From Pseudaquabacterium pictum (GTDB taxonomy: Bacteria > Pseudomonadota > Gammaproteobacteria > Burkholderiales > Burkholderiaceae_C), in NCBI RefSeq assembly GCF_005403045.1, contig NZ_BJCL01000015.1:1-64000 (forward strand): a stretch of 64,000 nt of DNA. The letters run 5' to 3'. The notes under the pieces are model-generated. The model searched no databases. It had not been told where the DNA came from and saw nothing but the letters and a program-made list of their open reading frames with translations. The translations under genes were made by a program, and so were the position numbers. Below are positions 42,873 to 52,347 of the stretch, one piece after another (position 1 is the stretch's first letter; every line of letters starts with the position of its first letter).

Positions 42873-43454
42873 ATGCCCGCTCTCCATCCGACCATTCCCG
42901 CCGAACTGCTGCCACGGCTGCTGATCGACCTCGTGACCATGCTGCTGCTGGTCTTCGGCCTGTACTACCGGCGCTACCGCGACAAGGAGCTGGTCACCGC
43001 GGCGGCGCTGTTCAACGTGTTCATCTTCGCCGTGCTGAGCGTGCTGTCGAGTGTCGAGTTCGGCATCGCGGCCGGCTTCGGGCTGTTCGCGATCCTGGCG
43101 ATGTTCACCCTGCGCTCGGAGCCGATCGGCAAGACCGAGATCACCTACTTCTTCGGCAGCGTGGCCATCGCCGTGATCTGCGCCGTGCGTGGCACACCGC
43201 TGCCGTTCGTGGCGGCGGTGGCCCTGCTGGTGCTGCTGGGGGCCTGGGTGATCGACCACCCGAAGGTGCTGCAGTCGGTGGACGGCATCCGCATCACGCT
43301 GGACAAGATCGACCACCACGCCCTGTCGAACCCGGTCGAGATGCGGCGCGACCTGTCGCAGCGCCTGGGGGTGGAGGTGATGTCCTACCAGATCACGGCG
43401 CTGGACTACATCAACGACATGGCCCGCATCACGGTCTTCTACAGAAAGGCATGA
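42873..43454 (+). CDS. DUF4956 membrane protein
   Basis: A 193-residue protein with four membrane helices in the first 120 residues (LIDLVTMLLLVFGLYYRRY, AALFNVFIFAVLSVLSSVEF) and a C-terminal soluble alpha/beta domain with DKIDHHALSNPVEMRRDLSQ. DUF4956 proteins are often encoded next to VTC-domain proteins, as here, but their biochemical role is not known. The ATG at 42873 precedes the first helix. The VTC gene follows 3 bases after the stop. Confidence 0.85.
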   Translation: MPALHPTIPAELLPRLLIDLVTMLLLVFGLYYRRYRDKELVTAAALFNVFIFAVLSVLSSVEFGIAAGFGLFAILAMFTLRSEPIGKTEITYFFGSVAIAVICAVRGTPLPFVAAVALLVLLGAWVIDHPKVLQSVDGIRITLDKIDHHALSNPVEMRRDLSQRLGVEVMSYQITALDYINDMARITVFYRKA

Positions 43455-43457
43455 ACC

Positions 43458-44264
43458 ATGGAACGCTCGGACGACGACACCGGCGCAGCCCGGCTCTTCA
43501 GCGGGTTTCACCCCATCAGCCTGGCGGCGCTCAACAGCAAGGCCGCCATGCTGGAGCGGCTCGACAACAAGTACGTGGTGCGCGCACCGGTGCTGGAGGC
43601 CCTGGCACCGCAGCTGGCCCAGGCGTTCGACGTGCTGGAGATCGATGACCGCCGCATCTTCACCTACGAGACCTGCTACTTCGACGATCCCGAACTGCGC
43701 AGCTACCACGACCACCACCAGGGCCGCCGCCAGCGCATGAAGGTGCGGGTGCGGCGCTATGTGGAGGCCGGGCTCTGCTTCGTGGAAGTCAAGCTCAAGG
43801 ACAAGCGCGGCATCACGGTGAAGAAGCGCCTGCCCTGCAGCCCCGACGCCATCGACCGGCTGGATGCGGCGGCGCTGGCGCATGTGCGCGACAGCCACCA
43901 GCAGCTCTACGGGCGTCCGTTCGACCGTGCGCTGGAGCCGGTGCTGCAGATGCGGTACCGGCGTGCCACCCTGGTGGCCCGGGTCGGGGGCGAGCGCATG
44001 ACCATCGACACCGACATCCGCTTCTTCGGCCAAGGCGCTCCGCGCGCCACGGATGCGGACACCTTCATCGTCGAGACCAAGTCCGCCTGCGGCAACGGCC
44101 TGGCAGACGCGATCCTGCGCACCCAGCACCTGCATCCCACCAATGCCTGCTCGAAATACTGCGTGGGCATGAGCCTGACGGGTGCGGTGCAGAAGTTCAA
44201 CCGGTTCCGGCCGGCCTTGCGCAAGCTGGGTGCCCTGCCGCTGGAGCAGGCCCATGCAGCCTGA
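43458..44264 (+). CDS. VTC-domain protein (polyphosphate polymerase-like)
   Basis: A 268-residue member of the triphosphate-tunnel family, like the catalytic part of yeast Vtc4, which makes polyphosphate from ATP. Tunnel residues are visible as LDNKYVV (35-41), ETCYFDDPEL (71-80), RRQRMKVRVRRY (90-101), VEVKLKDKRG (109-118) and, near the end, FIVETKSACGNGLAD. All key basic and acidic strands are present, so it could be active. The close DUF4956 partner may supply a membrane path. Polyphosphate synthesis in bacteria by this family is not firmly shown. Confidence 0.85.
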   Translation: MERSDDDTGAARLFSGFHPISLAALNSKAAMLERLDNKYVVRAPVLEALAPQLAQAFDVLEIDDRRIFTYETCYFDDPELRSYHDHHQGRRQRMKVRVRRYVEAGLCFVEVKLKDKRGITVKKRLPCSPDAIDRLDAAALAHVRDSHQQLYGRPFDRALEPVLQMRYRRATLVARVGGERMTIDTDIRFFGQGAPRATDADTFIVETKSACGNGLADAILRTQHLHPTNACSKYCVGMSLTGAVQKFNRFRPALRKLGALPLEQAHAA

Positions 44265-44547
44265 GCCGGTCCGCGCAGGCCCGGCCGTGGCACCGCCTGC
44301 CATGGCGCTGGAACTGGGCCCGGTGGTGACCAAGCTCAGCACCTCGCTGGGCGGTGCGGTGCCGGTCGAGCGCATCGAGCAGGTGCTGCGTGACCTGCTG
44401 GAGCAGGAGTTCAGCGAAGCCAGGGTGACAAGCTTCCTGCCGATCTTCCTGCACCGCTATGCGATCGAGACCCTGCGGCATGGCCCCACTGGCGATGCCC
44501 AGGGCGGCCTGCCGGCGGCGATTGGTACGGGCCGCGCCCATGGCTGA
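44254..44547 (+). CDS. stand-alone three-helix-bundle domain protein
   Basis: A 97-residue protein whose core (ALELGPVVTKLSTSLGG, VPVERIEQVLRDLLEQEF, ARVTSFLPIFLHRYAIETL) resembles the small three-helix dimerisation module found at the N-terminus of some arsenate-reductase-like phosphatases. The module stands alone here. It starts inside the VTC gene (11-base overlap) and overlaps the next gene by 8 bases, so it is translated with both. It may tie these proteins together, which is inference. Confidence 0.65.
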   Translation: MQPEPVRAGPAVAPPAMALELGPVVTKLSTSLGGAVPVERIEQVLRDLLEQEFSEARVTSFLPIFLHRYAIETLRHGPTGDAQGGLPAAIGTGRAHG

Positions 44548-45430
44548 CGGCGTGCTTCGTCGCTGCCTGGGCCGGTGCATGCTGGCCGCGGCCCTGGCCC
44601 TGCCGGCGGCGCCGCCGGTGGTCGCGGCACCGCCGGCGCCGCTGCAGGTGCTGCTGCTCGACAGCCTGGCAGTCGATCTGCCCGGGCACGGCCGGCGCAA
44701 CCGGCTGGAGCTGTCCGACCTGGCCTGGGACCCGGCCAGCGGCGATGTCTGGGCAGTCTCCGACCGCGGCTGGCTGCACCGCTTGCAAGTGGAGATCGAG
44801 CATGGCCGGCTGGTGGCGGTGCAGGAGCTGTCCCGCGTGCTGCTGGACGGTCGACCCAACCTGGAGGCCCTGGCCCTGCGGCCGGGTGCCGTGCCGCTGC
44901 TGGCGATCGATGAGGAGCGCCGCCTTTGGCTGGAGATCGATCGGGTTGGCAAGGTGGTGGCATGGCATGCGCTGCCGCAGGCATTGCCGACCCATGCCGG
45001 GCACAGCGTGGAGGCGATGGCCTGGCATCAGCGCCATGGCGTGCTGCTGGTGGCCCAGAAGTCCGGCAGCACGGGCGAACACCGCATCCTCACCACCACC
45101 GGGGCGGACTGGCGCTTGCCCGCCTTGCCAGGTGCCCAGGTCCGGGCCATGGGCTGGATGGCCGACGGTCGCCTGCTGCTGCTGGAACAGCGGCGGGCGG
45201 ACGGCCAGGTCAGTTTCCATCTGCGCGCCACCAGCCTGGAGGGCTGTGGCATCGGTGGCCGATGCGACTCCAGCGACGTGGCGCTGCCCGTCTCCGGCAC
45301 CGCGGCTGTCGATCACCTGGAAGGGCTGGCCTGCCGGGGCACGCAGTGCCTGCTGGTCACCGACGATGGGGGTGCCGCCCCGGCCCGCACCCGGCTGGTG
45401 CTGCTGGAACTGGTGACGGGCGCGCGCTGA
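44540..45430 (+). CDS. phytase/esterase-like propeller protein, exported
   Basis: A 296-residue protein with a signal peptide ([20 protein letters not shown]). Repeated strands follow, such as [60 protein letters not shown] and [19 protein letters not shown], with the Asp/Glu-rich pattern of the esterase-like-phytase/SdiA-regulated propeller family. It has no classic histidine-phytase motif. The start at 44540 overlaps the preceding gene by 8 bases. It closes the four-gene operon. Confidence 0.75.
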   Translation: MADGVLRRCLGRCMLAAALALPAAPPVVAAPPAPLQVLLLDSLAVDLPGHGRRNRLELSDLAWDPASGDVWAVSDRGWLHRLQVEIEHGRLVAVQELSRVLLDGRPNLEALALRPGAVPLLAIDEERRLWLEIDRVGKVVAWHALPQALPTHAGHSVEAMAWHQRHGVLLVAQKSGSTGEHRILTTTGADWRLPALPGAQVRAMGWMADGRLLLLEQRRADGQVSFHLRATSLEGCGIGGRCDSSDVALPVSGTAAVDHLEGLACRGTQCLLVTDDGGAAPARTRLVLLELVTGAR

Positions 45431-45444
45431 GGCACGGCCGCCGG

Positions 45445-46407
45445 TCAGGCCGGCTGCACGCCGAACAGCCAGGCCAGCGCGCTGAAACTGGCGAAGGCGC
45501 CCACGGTGCTGGCCAGGATGATGCGCGCCACGCGGCCGGAATCGGCGCCGTAGCGCTCGGTCAGCAGCGACACGTTGCTGGCGCTGGGCAGGGCGGCGGC
45601 CAGGGTCAGCACCAGCAGCTGGAAGCCGGTGAGCGGCGCGCCCAGCTGCTGCGCGCCGGCGCCCACCAGCAGCACCAGCAGCGGGTGCACGAACAGCTTG
45701 ATCGCCGCCACCGGCAGGTAGTCGGCCAGCGGCGTGCGGGTGTGGGCATGCTGGCCGGCGCGCCACAGCACCGCGCCGATGGTGAACAGCGCCACCGGCG
45801 TGGCGCTGTCGGCCAGCATGCGCAGGGCGGTGTCCAGCGGGCCGCTGGTCTTGAGCCCGGTGGCCGACAGCACAGCGCCCAGCGCGATGGACCAGGGCAG
45901 CGGATTCGACAGCGCGCCGCGCACCGCCCGCCAGGCCGCCGCGCGCGCCCCGCCGGCGCCGCCCTGCAGCTGCGACAGCGCGATGCACAGCGAGCTGGTG
46001 ACGAACAGGTCGGCCAGGATGGTGCAGATCACCGGCCCGGCCGCCGCCGGCCCCAGCAGCGCCACCAGCAGCGGCACGCCCATGAAGCCGGTGTTGGGAA
46101 AGGCGGCCACCAGCGCGCCGAAGCTGGCGTCCTTCAGGCCGACGCGGGTGTTCAGCGACACCGCGATGGTGAAGCCCACCACCACCAGGGCGCACAGCAC
46201 GTACACCGCCAGCAGGAAGGGGTTCAGCAGGTCGAGCACCGGCGTGTTCATGCCGAAGCGCATCAGCATGCAGGGCAGGGCGAAGTACAGCACGTAGGCG
46301 TTCAGCCCCGGGATGGCCGACTCGGGCAGCACGCCGCGGCGCGCGGCCAGCCAGCCGGCCAGCACCAGCGCGAAGAACGGAACGGTGACGGCGAGGATGG
46401 CCTGCAT
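45445..46407 (-). CDS. AEC-family (auxin efflux carrier-like) transporter
   Basis: A 320-residue inner-membrane protein with ten hydrophobic segments. It begins [20 protein letters not shown] and has the usual [13 protein letters not shown] and [16 protein letters not shown] near the second half. AEC carriers move organic acids such as malonate or malate. It is convergent with the phytase-like gene and divergent from rep across 110 bp. Confidence 0.9.
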   Translation of the reverse strand: MQAILAVTVPFFALVLAGWLAARRGVLPESAIPGLNAYVLYFALPCMLMRFGMNTPVLDLLNPFLLAVYVLCALVVVGFTIAVSLNTRVGLKDASFGALVAAFPNTGFMGVPLLVALLGPAAAGPVICTILADLFVTSSLCIALSQLQGGAGGARAAAWRAVRGALSNPLPWSIALGAVLSATGLKTSGPLDTALRMLADSATPVALFTIGAVLWRAGQHAHTRTPLADYLPVAAIKLFVHPLLVLLVGAGAQQLGAPLTGFQLLVLTLAAALPSASNVSLLTERYGADSGRVARIILASTVGAFASFSALAWLFGVQPA

Positions 46408-46517
46408 GCTGGGGGCGGAGTATCCCTGCCGGCCCCCGGCAGCCGCGCCGGCCCGCGCTGCAGCGGTGCAGCGCTGCAGGGCCCCGCTATCATCCGCGGC
46501 CCTTCCAGCCCCCCGCC

Positions 46518-48626
46518 ATGGCCGACGCCCCTGCCTCTCTGAACCCCGCTCAGCTGGAGGCGGTGCACCACCTGTCCGGCCCCTGCCTGGTGCTGGCTGG
46601 CGCCGGCTCGGGCAAGACGCGGGTGATCACCCACAAGATCGCCCGCCTGCTGCAGGCCGGCCTGGCGCCGAAGGAGATCGCCGCCATCACCTTCACCAAC
46701 AAGGCGGCGCAGGAGATGCGCGAGCGCAGCAAGGCGCTGGTGGGCGGCAAGGCGGCCAGGGACCTGGTGGTGGCCACCTTCCACAGCCTGGGCGTGCGCA
46801 TCCTGCGCAGCGACGGCACCAAGGTGGGCCTGAAGGAGCAGTTCAGCATCCTGGATGCCGACGATGTGATGGGCGTGCTGCGCGAGGCCGGCGGCGCCAC
46901 CGACAACAAGCTGGCGCGCAGCTGGCAGTGGACCATCAGCCTGTGGAAGAACATGGGCCACGACAGCGCCAGCGCCGCCACCATCGCCAAGGACGCCGAT
47001 GAACAGGTGGCCGCCCGGGTGATGAAGCTCTATGAAGAGCGCCTGGCCGCCTACCAGGCGGTGGATTTCGATGACCTGATCGGCCTGCCGCTGAAGCTGC
47101 TGCAACGGGACGAAGAAGCACGCACCAGGTGGCAGGCGATGTTCGGCCATGTGCTGGTCGACGAGTACCAGGACACCAACGCGGTGCAGTATGAACTGCT
47201 GAAGATGCTGGTCTCGGGTGACGACCCGCGCCGCCGCGGCCTGTTCACCGCGGTGGGCGACGACGACCAGAGCATCTACGGCTGGCGCGGCGCCACCATC
47301 GAGAACCTGCGCCGCCTGCCGCAGGACTGGCCCGACCTCAAGGTCATCCCGCTGGAGCAGAACTACCGCTCCACCGGCCACATCCTGCGCGCGGCCAACA
47401 ACGTGATCGCTGCCAACCCCAAGCTGTTCGAGAAGAAGCTGTGGAGCGCGCTGGGCGACGGCGACCCGGTGCGCCTGGTCGAATGCGATGGCGAGGAGCA
47501 CGAGGCCGAGCGCGCCGTGGCCTTCATCCAGAGCCTGCGTGCCCAGGGCGGGGCGATTGCGGATGAACGCGGCAGCGGCCAGATCAAGTTTGGCGACTTC
47601 GCGGTGCTCTACCGCGCCAACCACCAGGCGCGGGTGTTCGAGCAGAAGCTGCGCGCGGCGCAGATCCCCTACAAGGTGAGCGGTGGCCAGAGCTTCTTCG
47701 ACCGCGCCGAGATCAAGGACCTGTGCGCCTGGCTGCGCCTGCTGGTCAACCAGGACGACGACCCGGCCTTCCTGCGGGCGGTGACCACGCCCAAGCGCGG
47801 CATCGGCCATGCCACGCTGGGCAAGTTGGGCGAGTTCTCGGGCAAGTGGAAGAGCAGTCTGTTCGAGGCCCTGTTCTCGCAGAGCCTGGCCGCGCAGCTG
47901 GGGCCCAAGGCCATTGGCGGGCTGCATGAGTTCGGCCGTTGCGTCAACGAGCTGCAGCACCGCGCCGGCCACACCCGCGGCGCCGAGGAGGCCAAGGCGC
48001 TGCTGCTGGAATGGCTGAAGGACATCGGCTACGAGCAGCACCTGTACGACAGCGAGGACAGCGAGAAACTGGCCGCCAGCCGCTGGACCAATGTGCTGGA
48101 CTTCGTCGACTGGATCGCCAAGCGCTGCGGCGGCGAGCTGTCCGAGGACGGCAGCAGCCAGCTCCGCGAACAGCAGACGGTGCTGGACGTGGCCCAGACC
48201 ATCAGCGTGATCATCAGCCTGGCCGAGCGGGGCGATGACGCCGATGTGGTGACGCTGTCGACCCTGCATGCCAGCAAGGGCCTGGAATGGCCGCATGTCT
48301 GGCTAGCCGGCATCAACGAAGGGCTGCTGCCCTTCAAGGTCGATGCCGAGGACATGTCGGTGGAGGTGCTGGGCCAGCGCATCGAGGAGGAGCGCCGCCT
48401 GATGTACGTGGGCATCACCCGCGCCCGCACCACGCTGGCGGTGAGCACGCTGCGCCGCCGCAAGAAGGGCCGCGACACCATCCAGGGTGTGCCCAGCCGC
48501 TTCATCGCCGAGATGAAGCTGGGCGAGGGCGGCGGCGCCAAGGAAGACCCGCGTGAGCGGCTCAAGCGCCTGCGGGCGCAGCTGTCGGCCAAGGTGGACG
48601 CGGCCGCCCCGGCCGACAAGGCCTGA
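46518..48626 (+). CDS. rep: ATP-dependent DNA helicase Rep
   Basis: A 702-residue UvrD/Rep-family SF1A helicase. Walker A is AGAGSGKT (27-34), and motif II and flanking blocks are VLVDEYQDTNAVQYELL, VGDDDQSIYGWRGA, LEQNYRST and TLHASKGLEW. Length and N-terminus (SLNPAQLEAVHHLSGP) fit Rep, which clears proteins ahead of replication forks. It ends in a charged tail. Confidence 0.93.
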   Translation: MADAPASLNPAQLEAVHHLSGPCLVLAGAGSGKTRVITHKIARLLQAGLAPKEIAAITFTNKAAQEMRERSKALVGGKAARDLVVATFHSLGVRILRSDGTKVGLKEQFSILDADDVMGVLREAGGATDNKLARSWQWTISLWKNMGHDSASAATIAKDADEQVAARVMKLYEERLAAYQAVDFDDLIGLPLKLLQRDEEARTRWQAMFGHVLVDEYQDTNAVQYELLKMLVSGDDPRRRGLFTAVGDDDQSIYGWRGATIENLRRLPQDWPDLKVIPLEQNYRSTGHILRAANNVIAANPKLFEKKLWSALGDGDPVRLVECDGEEHEAERAVAFIQSLRAQGGAIADERGSGQIKFGDFAVLYRANHQARVFEQKLRAAQIPYKVSGGQSFFDRAEIKDLCAWLRLLVNQDDDPAFLRAVTTPKRGIGHATLGKLGEFSGKWKSSLFEALFSQSLAAQLGPKAIGGLHEFGRCVNELQHRAGHTRGAEEAKALLLEWLKDIGYEQHLYDSEDSEKLAASRWTNVLDFVDWIAKRCGGELSEDGSSQLREQQTVLDVAQTISVIISLAERGDDADVVTLSTLHASKGLEWPHVWLAGINEGLLPFKVDAEDMSVEVLGQRIEEERRLMYVGITRARTTLAVSTLRRRKKGRDTIQGVPSRFIAEMKLGEGGGAKEDPRERLKRLRAQLSAKVDAAAPADKA

Positions 48627-48739
48627 TCCGCGCCCGACCCAGGAAAGCGCTGGTGCCGCGCCGGCAGGCGCATGGCTACGATGCAGGCGCAACGCGCTGC
48701 CCCCCGGCGCGCTCCTGTCCAGACGCCTTCGGAGCCCTG

Positions 48740-50305
48740 ATGATCCCCGACCACGCCAACTTCAGCGACATGCTGGCCCGCTGGGCCACCCAACAGCCCG
48801 ACGCCCCTGCCATCGTCTTCGGCGACACCCGCCGCACCTGGGCCCAGCTGCGTGAACGGGTGCAGCGGGTGGCCGCCGGCCTGCGCGCCGCCGGCCTGCA
48901 GCCCGGCGACCGCATCGCCGTGCTGGACCTGAACCACCCCTCGTGCCTGGAGCTCACCCTGGCCTGCGCGCTGACCGGCTGCGCCAATGCGGTGGTCAAC
49001 TTCCGCCTGGCGCCGCCCGAAATCGTCTATGTGATCAACGATGCCAAGGCCCGCGTCCTGTTCGTCGGGCCCGAGTTCGCGGGCGCCGCTGCCCAGCTGC
49101 GCGGCCAGCTGCCGTTGCTGGAGCGGGTGATCCACATCGGTGGGGCCACCGACGAATACGAGCCCTGGCTGGCCGCGCACCAGCCCGATGCCCGGATGCA
49201 CCCGGCCGCCGGCACGGATTGCTTCGTGCAGCTGTACACCTCGGGCACCACCGGTTTCCCCAAGGGCGCCATGCTCACCCACCACGGCATGCTGGCCCAT
49301 GCCCGCAACGTGGCCGCCACGCAAGCGCTGGGTGCCGGTTCGCGGGTGCAGGTGGCCATGCCGCTGTTCCATGTGGGTGGCACCAGCTACTCCTTCGTGG
49401 CCTGGGCCGGCGGCGCGCCGATCTTCATGATGCGCATGCCCGATCCGCTGGGCGCGCTGCAGATGCTGGAGCGCGAGCGCATCACCCACACGTTCTACGT
49501 GCCGGCGCTGATGGCCGCCATGATCCAGGTGCCCGGCGGCGACAAGTTCGACTTCTCGGCCTTGCAGGCCGTGTCGTACGGCGCCTCGCCCATGCCGCTG
49601 CCGGTGATGCGGGGCTGCCTGCAGCTGTTTCCCAAGGGCACCATGCAGCAGGTCTACGGCATGACCGAGCAATGCGGCGTGGTGACCATCCTGCCGCCCG
49701 CCGACCATGAGAACCCCGCCGTGGCGCACCGCCTGGTGTCGGCCGGCAAGGCGATCCACGGGGTCGAGATCGAGGTGCGTGACCCGGCCAGCGGCGCGCC
49801 GGTGCCGGTGGGCCAGCCCGGCGAGATCTGGGTGCGCAGCGCGCAGATCATGGCCGGCTACTGGGGCAAGCCGGAAGCCACCGCCCAGGCCGTGACGGCC
49901 GATGGCTGGTACCGTTCGGGCGATGGCGGCCACATCGACGCTGACGGCTATGTCTACGTGACCGACCGCATCAAGGACATGATCATCAGCGGCGGCGAGA
50001 ACATCTACCCGGCCGAGATCGAGCGGGTGCTGGCCGAGCACCCCGCGCTGCTGGACGTGGCGGTGATCGGTGTGCCCGACGAGCGCTGGGGCGAGGTGCC
50101 CAAGGCGGTGGTGGTGCTCAAGCCCGGCGCCACGCTGGCCGATCCGAACGAGCTGGTGGCCTGGTGCCGCGAGCGCATGGCCGCCTACAAGTGCCCCAAG
50201 ACGGTGGACGTGCTGGCCGAGCTGCCGCGCAACCCCACCGGCAAGGTGCTCAAGCGCGATCTGCGCAAGCCCTACTGGGCGGGCCGCGACCGGCAGGTCG
50301 TCTGA
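48740..50305 (+). CDS. acyl-CoA synthetase, AMP-binding family
   Basis: A 521-residue adenylate-forming enzyme resembling medium/long-chain fatty acid-CoA ligases. It has YTSGTTGFPKG (166-176) for ATP binding, YGMTEQCG, the WYRSGDGGHID hinge block and C-terminal NPTGKVLKRDLR with the catalytic Lys. The ATG at 48740 follows GGAG by 6 bases; the upstream frame is a shadow. It is convergent with the LytTR regulator gene. Confidence 0.9.
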   Translation: MIPDHANFSDMLARWATQQPDAPAIVFGDTRRTWAQLRERVQRVAAGLRAAGLQPGDRIAVLDLNHPSCLELTLACALTGCANAVVNFRLAPPEIVYVINDAKARVLFVGPEFAGAAAQLRGQLPLLERVIHIGGATDEYEPWLAAHQPDARMHPAAGTDCFVQLYTSGTTGFPKGAMLTHHGMLAHARNVAATQALGAGSRVQVAMPLFHVGGTSYSFVAWAGGAPIFMMRMPDPLGALQMLERERITHTFYVPALMAAMIQVPGGDKFDFSALQAVSYGASPMPLPVMRGCLQLFPKGTMQQVYGMTEQCGVVTILPPADHENPAVAHRLVSAGKAIHGVEIEVRDPASGAPVPVGQPGEIWVRSAQIMAGYWGKPEATAQAVTADGWYRSGDGGHIDADGYVYVTDRIKDMIISGGENIYPAEIERVLAEHPALLDVAVIGVPDERWGEVPKAVVVLKPGATLADPNELVAWCRERMAAYKCPKTVDVLAELPRNPTGKVLKRDLRKPYWAGRDRQVV

Positions 50306-50317
50306 CCCGGCGCCGCG

Positions 50318-51163
50318 CTACATGCCCTTGAACAGGTGGGTGTAGCTGCGGCTGACTTCCAGCTTCTCGCCGTGGCCGCGCACGCTGACGATCTGGCGGC
50401 CGCGGAAATCCCGGGTGATGCCGGCGATCGCCTTCACGTTGACCAGCGTGCTGCGGTGGATCTGCCAGAACACGGCCGGGTCCAGCTCGTCGATCAGCTC
50501 CTTGATCGGCTTGCGGATCAGCGCCTCGGTGGTGGGCGTCTGCACCCGGGTGTATTTCTCGTCGCTGATGAAGAACAGCACCTCGGGCACCGGGATCATC
50601 TGGATGCCGGGGCCGACGCTGGCCTGGATCCAGTCCAGGTAGCGCGGCGCGCCGCCGGGGTTCAGCTGCGCGGCCAGCTTGTGCAGCACCTGCTGCAGCG
50701 GTGGCACGGGGCTGCCGGCGGATTCGGCGGCGGGCTCGGCCGCGTCGCGCTGCGCCAGCCGCGCCTGGATGCGCTGCGCCGTGACCAGCAGCCGCTCGCG
50801 CTCGGCGGGCTTCAGCACGTAGTCGCACACGCCCTGTTCGAAGGCCTCGACCGCGTACTGGTCGTAGGCGGTGATGAACACGATCTCGGGCAGGTGCTCG
50901 TCGTCGGCCACGGCCATCTGGGCGATCTGGCGGGCCGCGTCCACGCCGGTCAGGCCGGGCATGCGGATGTCCAGGAACACCAGATCGGGCCGGTGCTGGG
51001 CCACCAGCTCCACCGCCTCCAGGCCGTTGCGGGCCTCGGCCACGATGTCCAGCTCGGGCCACACCTCGGTCAGGCGGGCGCGCAGCTGCTCGCGCATCAG
51101 GCGTTCGTCGTCGGCGATGACGGCGCGCACCGGGGCGCTGGCAGGGGCGGCAGGGGTCGGCAT
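50318..51163 (-). CDS. LytTR-family response regulator
   Basis: A 281-residue regulator with an N-terminal receiver (about 12-130; acidic pair Asp18-Asp19, phospho-acceptor Asp65 in LVFLDIRMPG, conserved Lys in DYVLKPAE) and a C-terminal LytTR DNA-binding domain (about 175-281; ISDEKYTRVQT, QIHRSTLVNVKAIAGITRD). The start at 51163 has GGAG upstream; an ATG at 51196 would overlap the previous gene. Its kinase is encoded four genes upstream in the same operon. Confidence 0.92.
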   Translation of the reverse strand: MPTPAAPASAPVRAVIADDERLMREQLRARLTEVWPELDIVAEARNGLEAVELVAQHRPDLVFLDIRMPGLTGVDAARQIAQMAVADDEHLPEIVFITAYDQYAVEAFEQGVCDYVLKPAERERLLVTAQRIQARLAQRDAAEPAAESAGSPVPPLQQVLHKLAAQLNPGGAPRYLDWIQASVGPGIQMIPVPEVLFFISDEKYTRVQTPTTEALIRKPIKELIDELDPAVFWQIHRSTLVNVKAIAGITRDFRGRQIVSVRGHGEKLEVSRSYTHLFKGM

Positions 51164-51185
51164 GGCAGGGGCTCCGGGTGGCGGG

Positions 51186-51734
51186 TCAGCGGGCATTGGC
51201 CGGCGTGAGCGGCCGTGTCAGCAGGCGATTCTCGTGGCGCTCGCCCTCGAATTCGAACCAGGTGGTGCCGATGTCGGCATAGCCTTCGCGGGCGTAGAAG
51301 TGCCGTGCGCGGGCGTTGTGCACCCAGGGCGTCAGCCACAGCAGGCTGGCGCCGCGGCGGGCCGACTCGCGCTCGGCGGCATGCAGCAGCGCGCGGCCCA
51401 GGCCGTGGCCGGTGAAGGGCTCCTGCACATACAGCCTGTCCAGCTCCGCCGGGGCCGTGCTGTCCACCAGCGGGTGGCGGGCGCCCAGCGTCAGCTGGGC
51501 AAAGCCCAGCAGGTGGCCCTGCCGCTCGGCCACCAGGATGGCCACCTCCGGCGCCTGCAGCAGGCGCTGGTAGGTGGCGGGCGCGTAGCTGCCCAGCGCC
51601 TCGCGGGCGATCTCCGGGCGGATGCCGTCGGTGGCGTAGGTGTCGAGGAACACCTGCATCGCCAGCACGCCCAGGCACAGCGCATCGTCGGCGGTGGCGG
51701 GGCGCAGGCTGTGCTGCAGCGGGGCATCGGTCAT
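51186..51734 (-). CDS. GNAT-family N-acetyltransferase
   Basis: A 182-residue GNAT protein. The acetyl-CoA loop is in LDRLYVQEPFTGHGLGRALL, followed by ARRGASLLWLTPWVHNARA and RHFYAREGYADIGTTWFE, the usual C-terminal signature. The start overlaps the preceding GNAT stop by 4 bases (ATGA). The substrate is unknown. It is the fourth gene of the kinase-to-regulator operon. Confidence 0.87.
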   Translation of the reverse strand: MTDAPLQHSLRPATADDALCLGVLAMQVFLDTYATDGIRPEIAREALGSYAPATYQRLLQAPEVAILVAERQGHLLGFAQLTLGARHPLVDSTAPAELDRLYVQEPFTGHGLGRALLHAAERESARRGASLLWLTPWVHNARARHFYAREGYADIGTTWFEFEGERHENRLLTRPLTPANAR

Positions 51735-52327
51735 GGCAGGTCGGCGTCGGGATGGTCCCGCGGCACCAGGGTCAGGTAAGTGGCGAGTGTGCCGCCAGCC
51801 AGCGGCTTCACCATCACCTGCAGGTCGTTCAGCCGTCCGCCGGTGTCCACGCCGCGGCGCAGCCGGGCGGGCTGGAAGCCCTGGCGCAGCCAGAAGCGCT
51901 CGGCCCGGGCATTGCCCACCACCACGCCCAGGCGCAGCCACTGCGCACCCCGGGCCGCCGCCCAGCGCTGCAGCCCGGCGACGACGGCGGCGGCCAGGCC
52001 GCTGCCATGCCGGGCCTGGTCGATCAGCAGCAGGGCGATGTGCCAGACGCCGGGCGTGCCCAGGTCGGCCACCACCACCAGCGTGCCGACCAGGGCGCCG
52101 GCCTCCTCGTGCACGCCGGCCACCCAGCGCTGGCGGAAGGGCAGGTGCGGCGGCGGCAGCTCGTCGAACTCGGTCTGCGCCTCGTCAGGCGCGGCATCGC
52201 GGCCGTTGATCGCCTGGAAGTAGCCAGGGTTGGCGTCGAAGAGCGCCTGCAGCCGCGGCAACTGGTCCACGGTGAGCGCATCCACGCGCCAGCCTCGGCC
52301 CTGGAACAGCGGCGTGTCGCCGGCCAT
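51731..52327 (-). CDS. GNAT-family N-acetyltransferase
   Basis: A 198-residue GNAT protein, clearly different from its downstream neighbour. It has the opening FQGRGWRVDALTVDQLPRLQ, the central LLLIDQARHGSGLAAAVVAG (acetyl-CoA loop), and AERFWLRQGFQPAR near the end. Upstream frame extension is a shadow within the membrane-protein gene. Two consecutive GNATs inside a two-component operon is unusual. Confidence 0.85.
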   Translation of the reverse strand: MAGDTPLFQGRGWRVDALTVDQLPRLQALFDANPGYFQAINGRDAAPDEAQTEFDELPPPHLPFRQRWVAGVHEEAGALVGTLVVVADLGTPGVWHIALLLIDQARHGSGLAAAVVAGLQRWAAARGAQWLRLGVVVGNARAERFWLRQGFQPARLRRGVDTGGRLNDLQVMVKPLAGGTLATYLTLVPRDHPDADLP

Positions 52328-52347
52328 CGATCGCAGGTGCGGATCGC

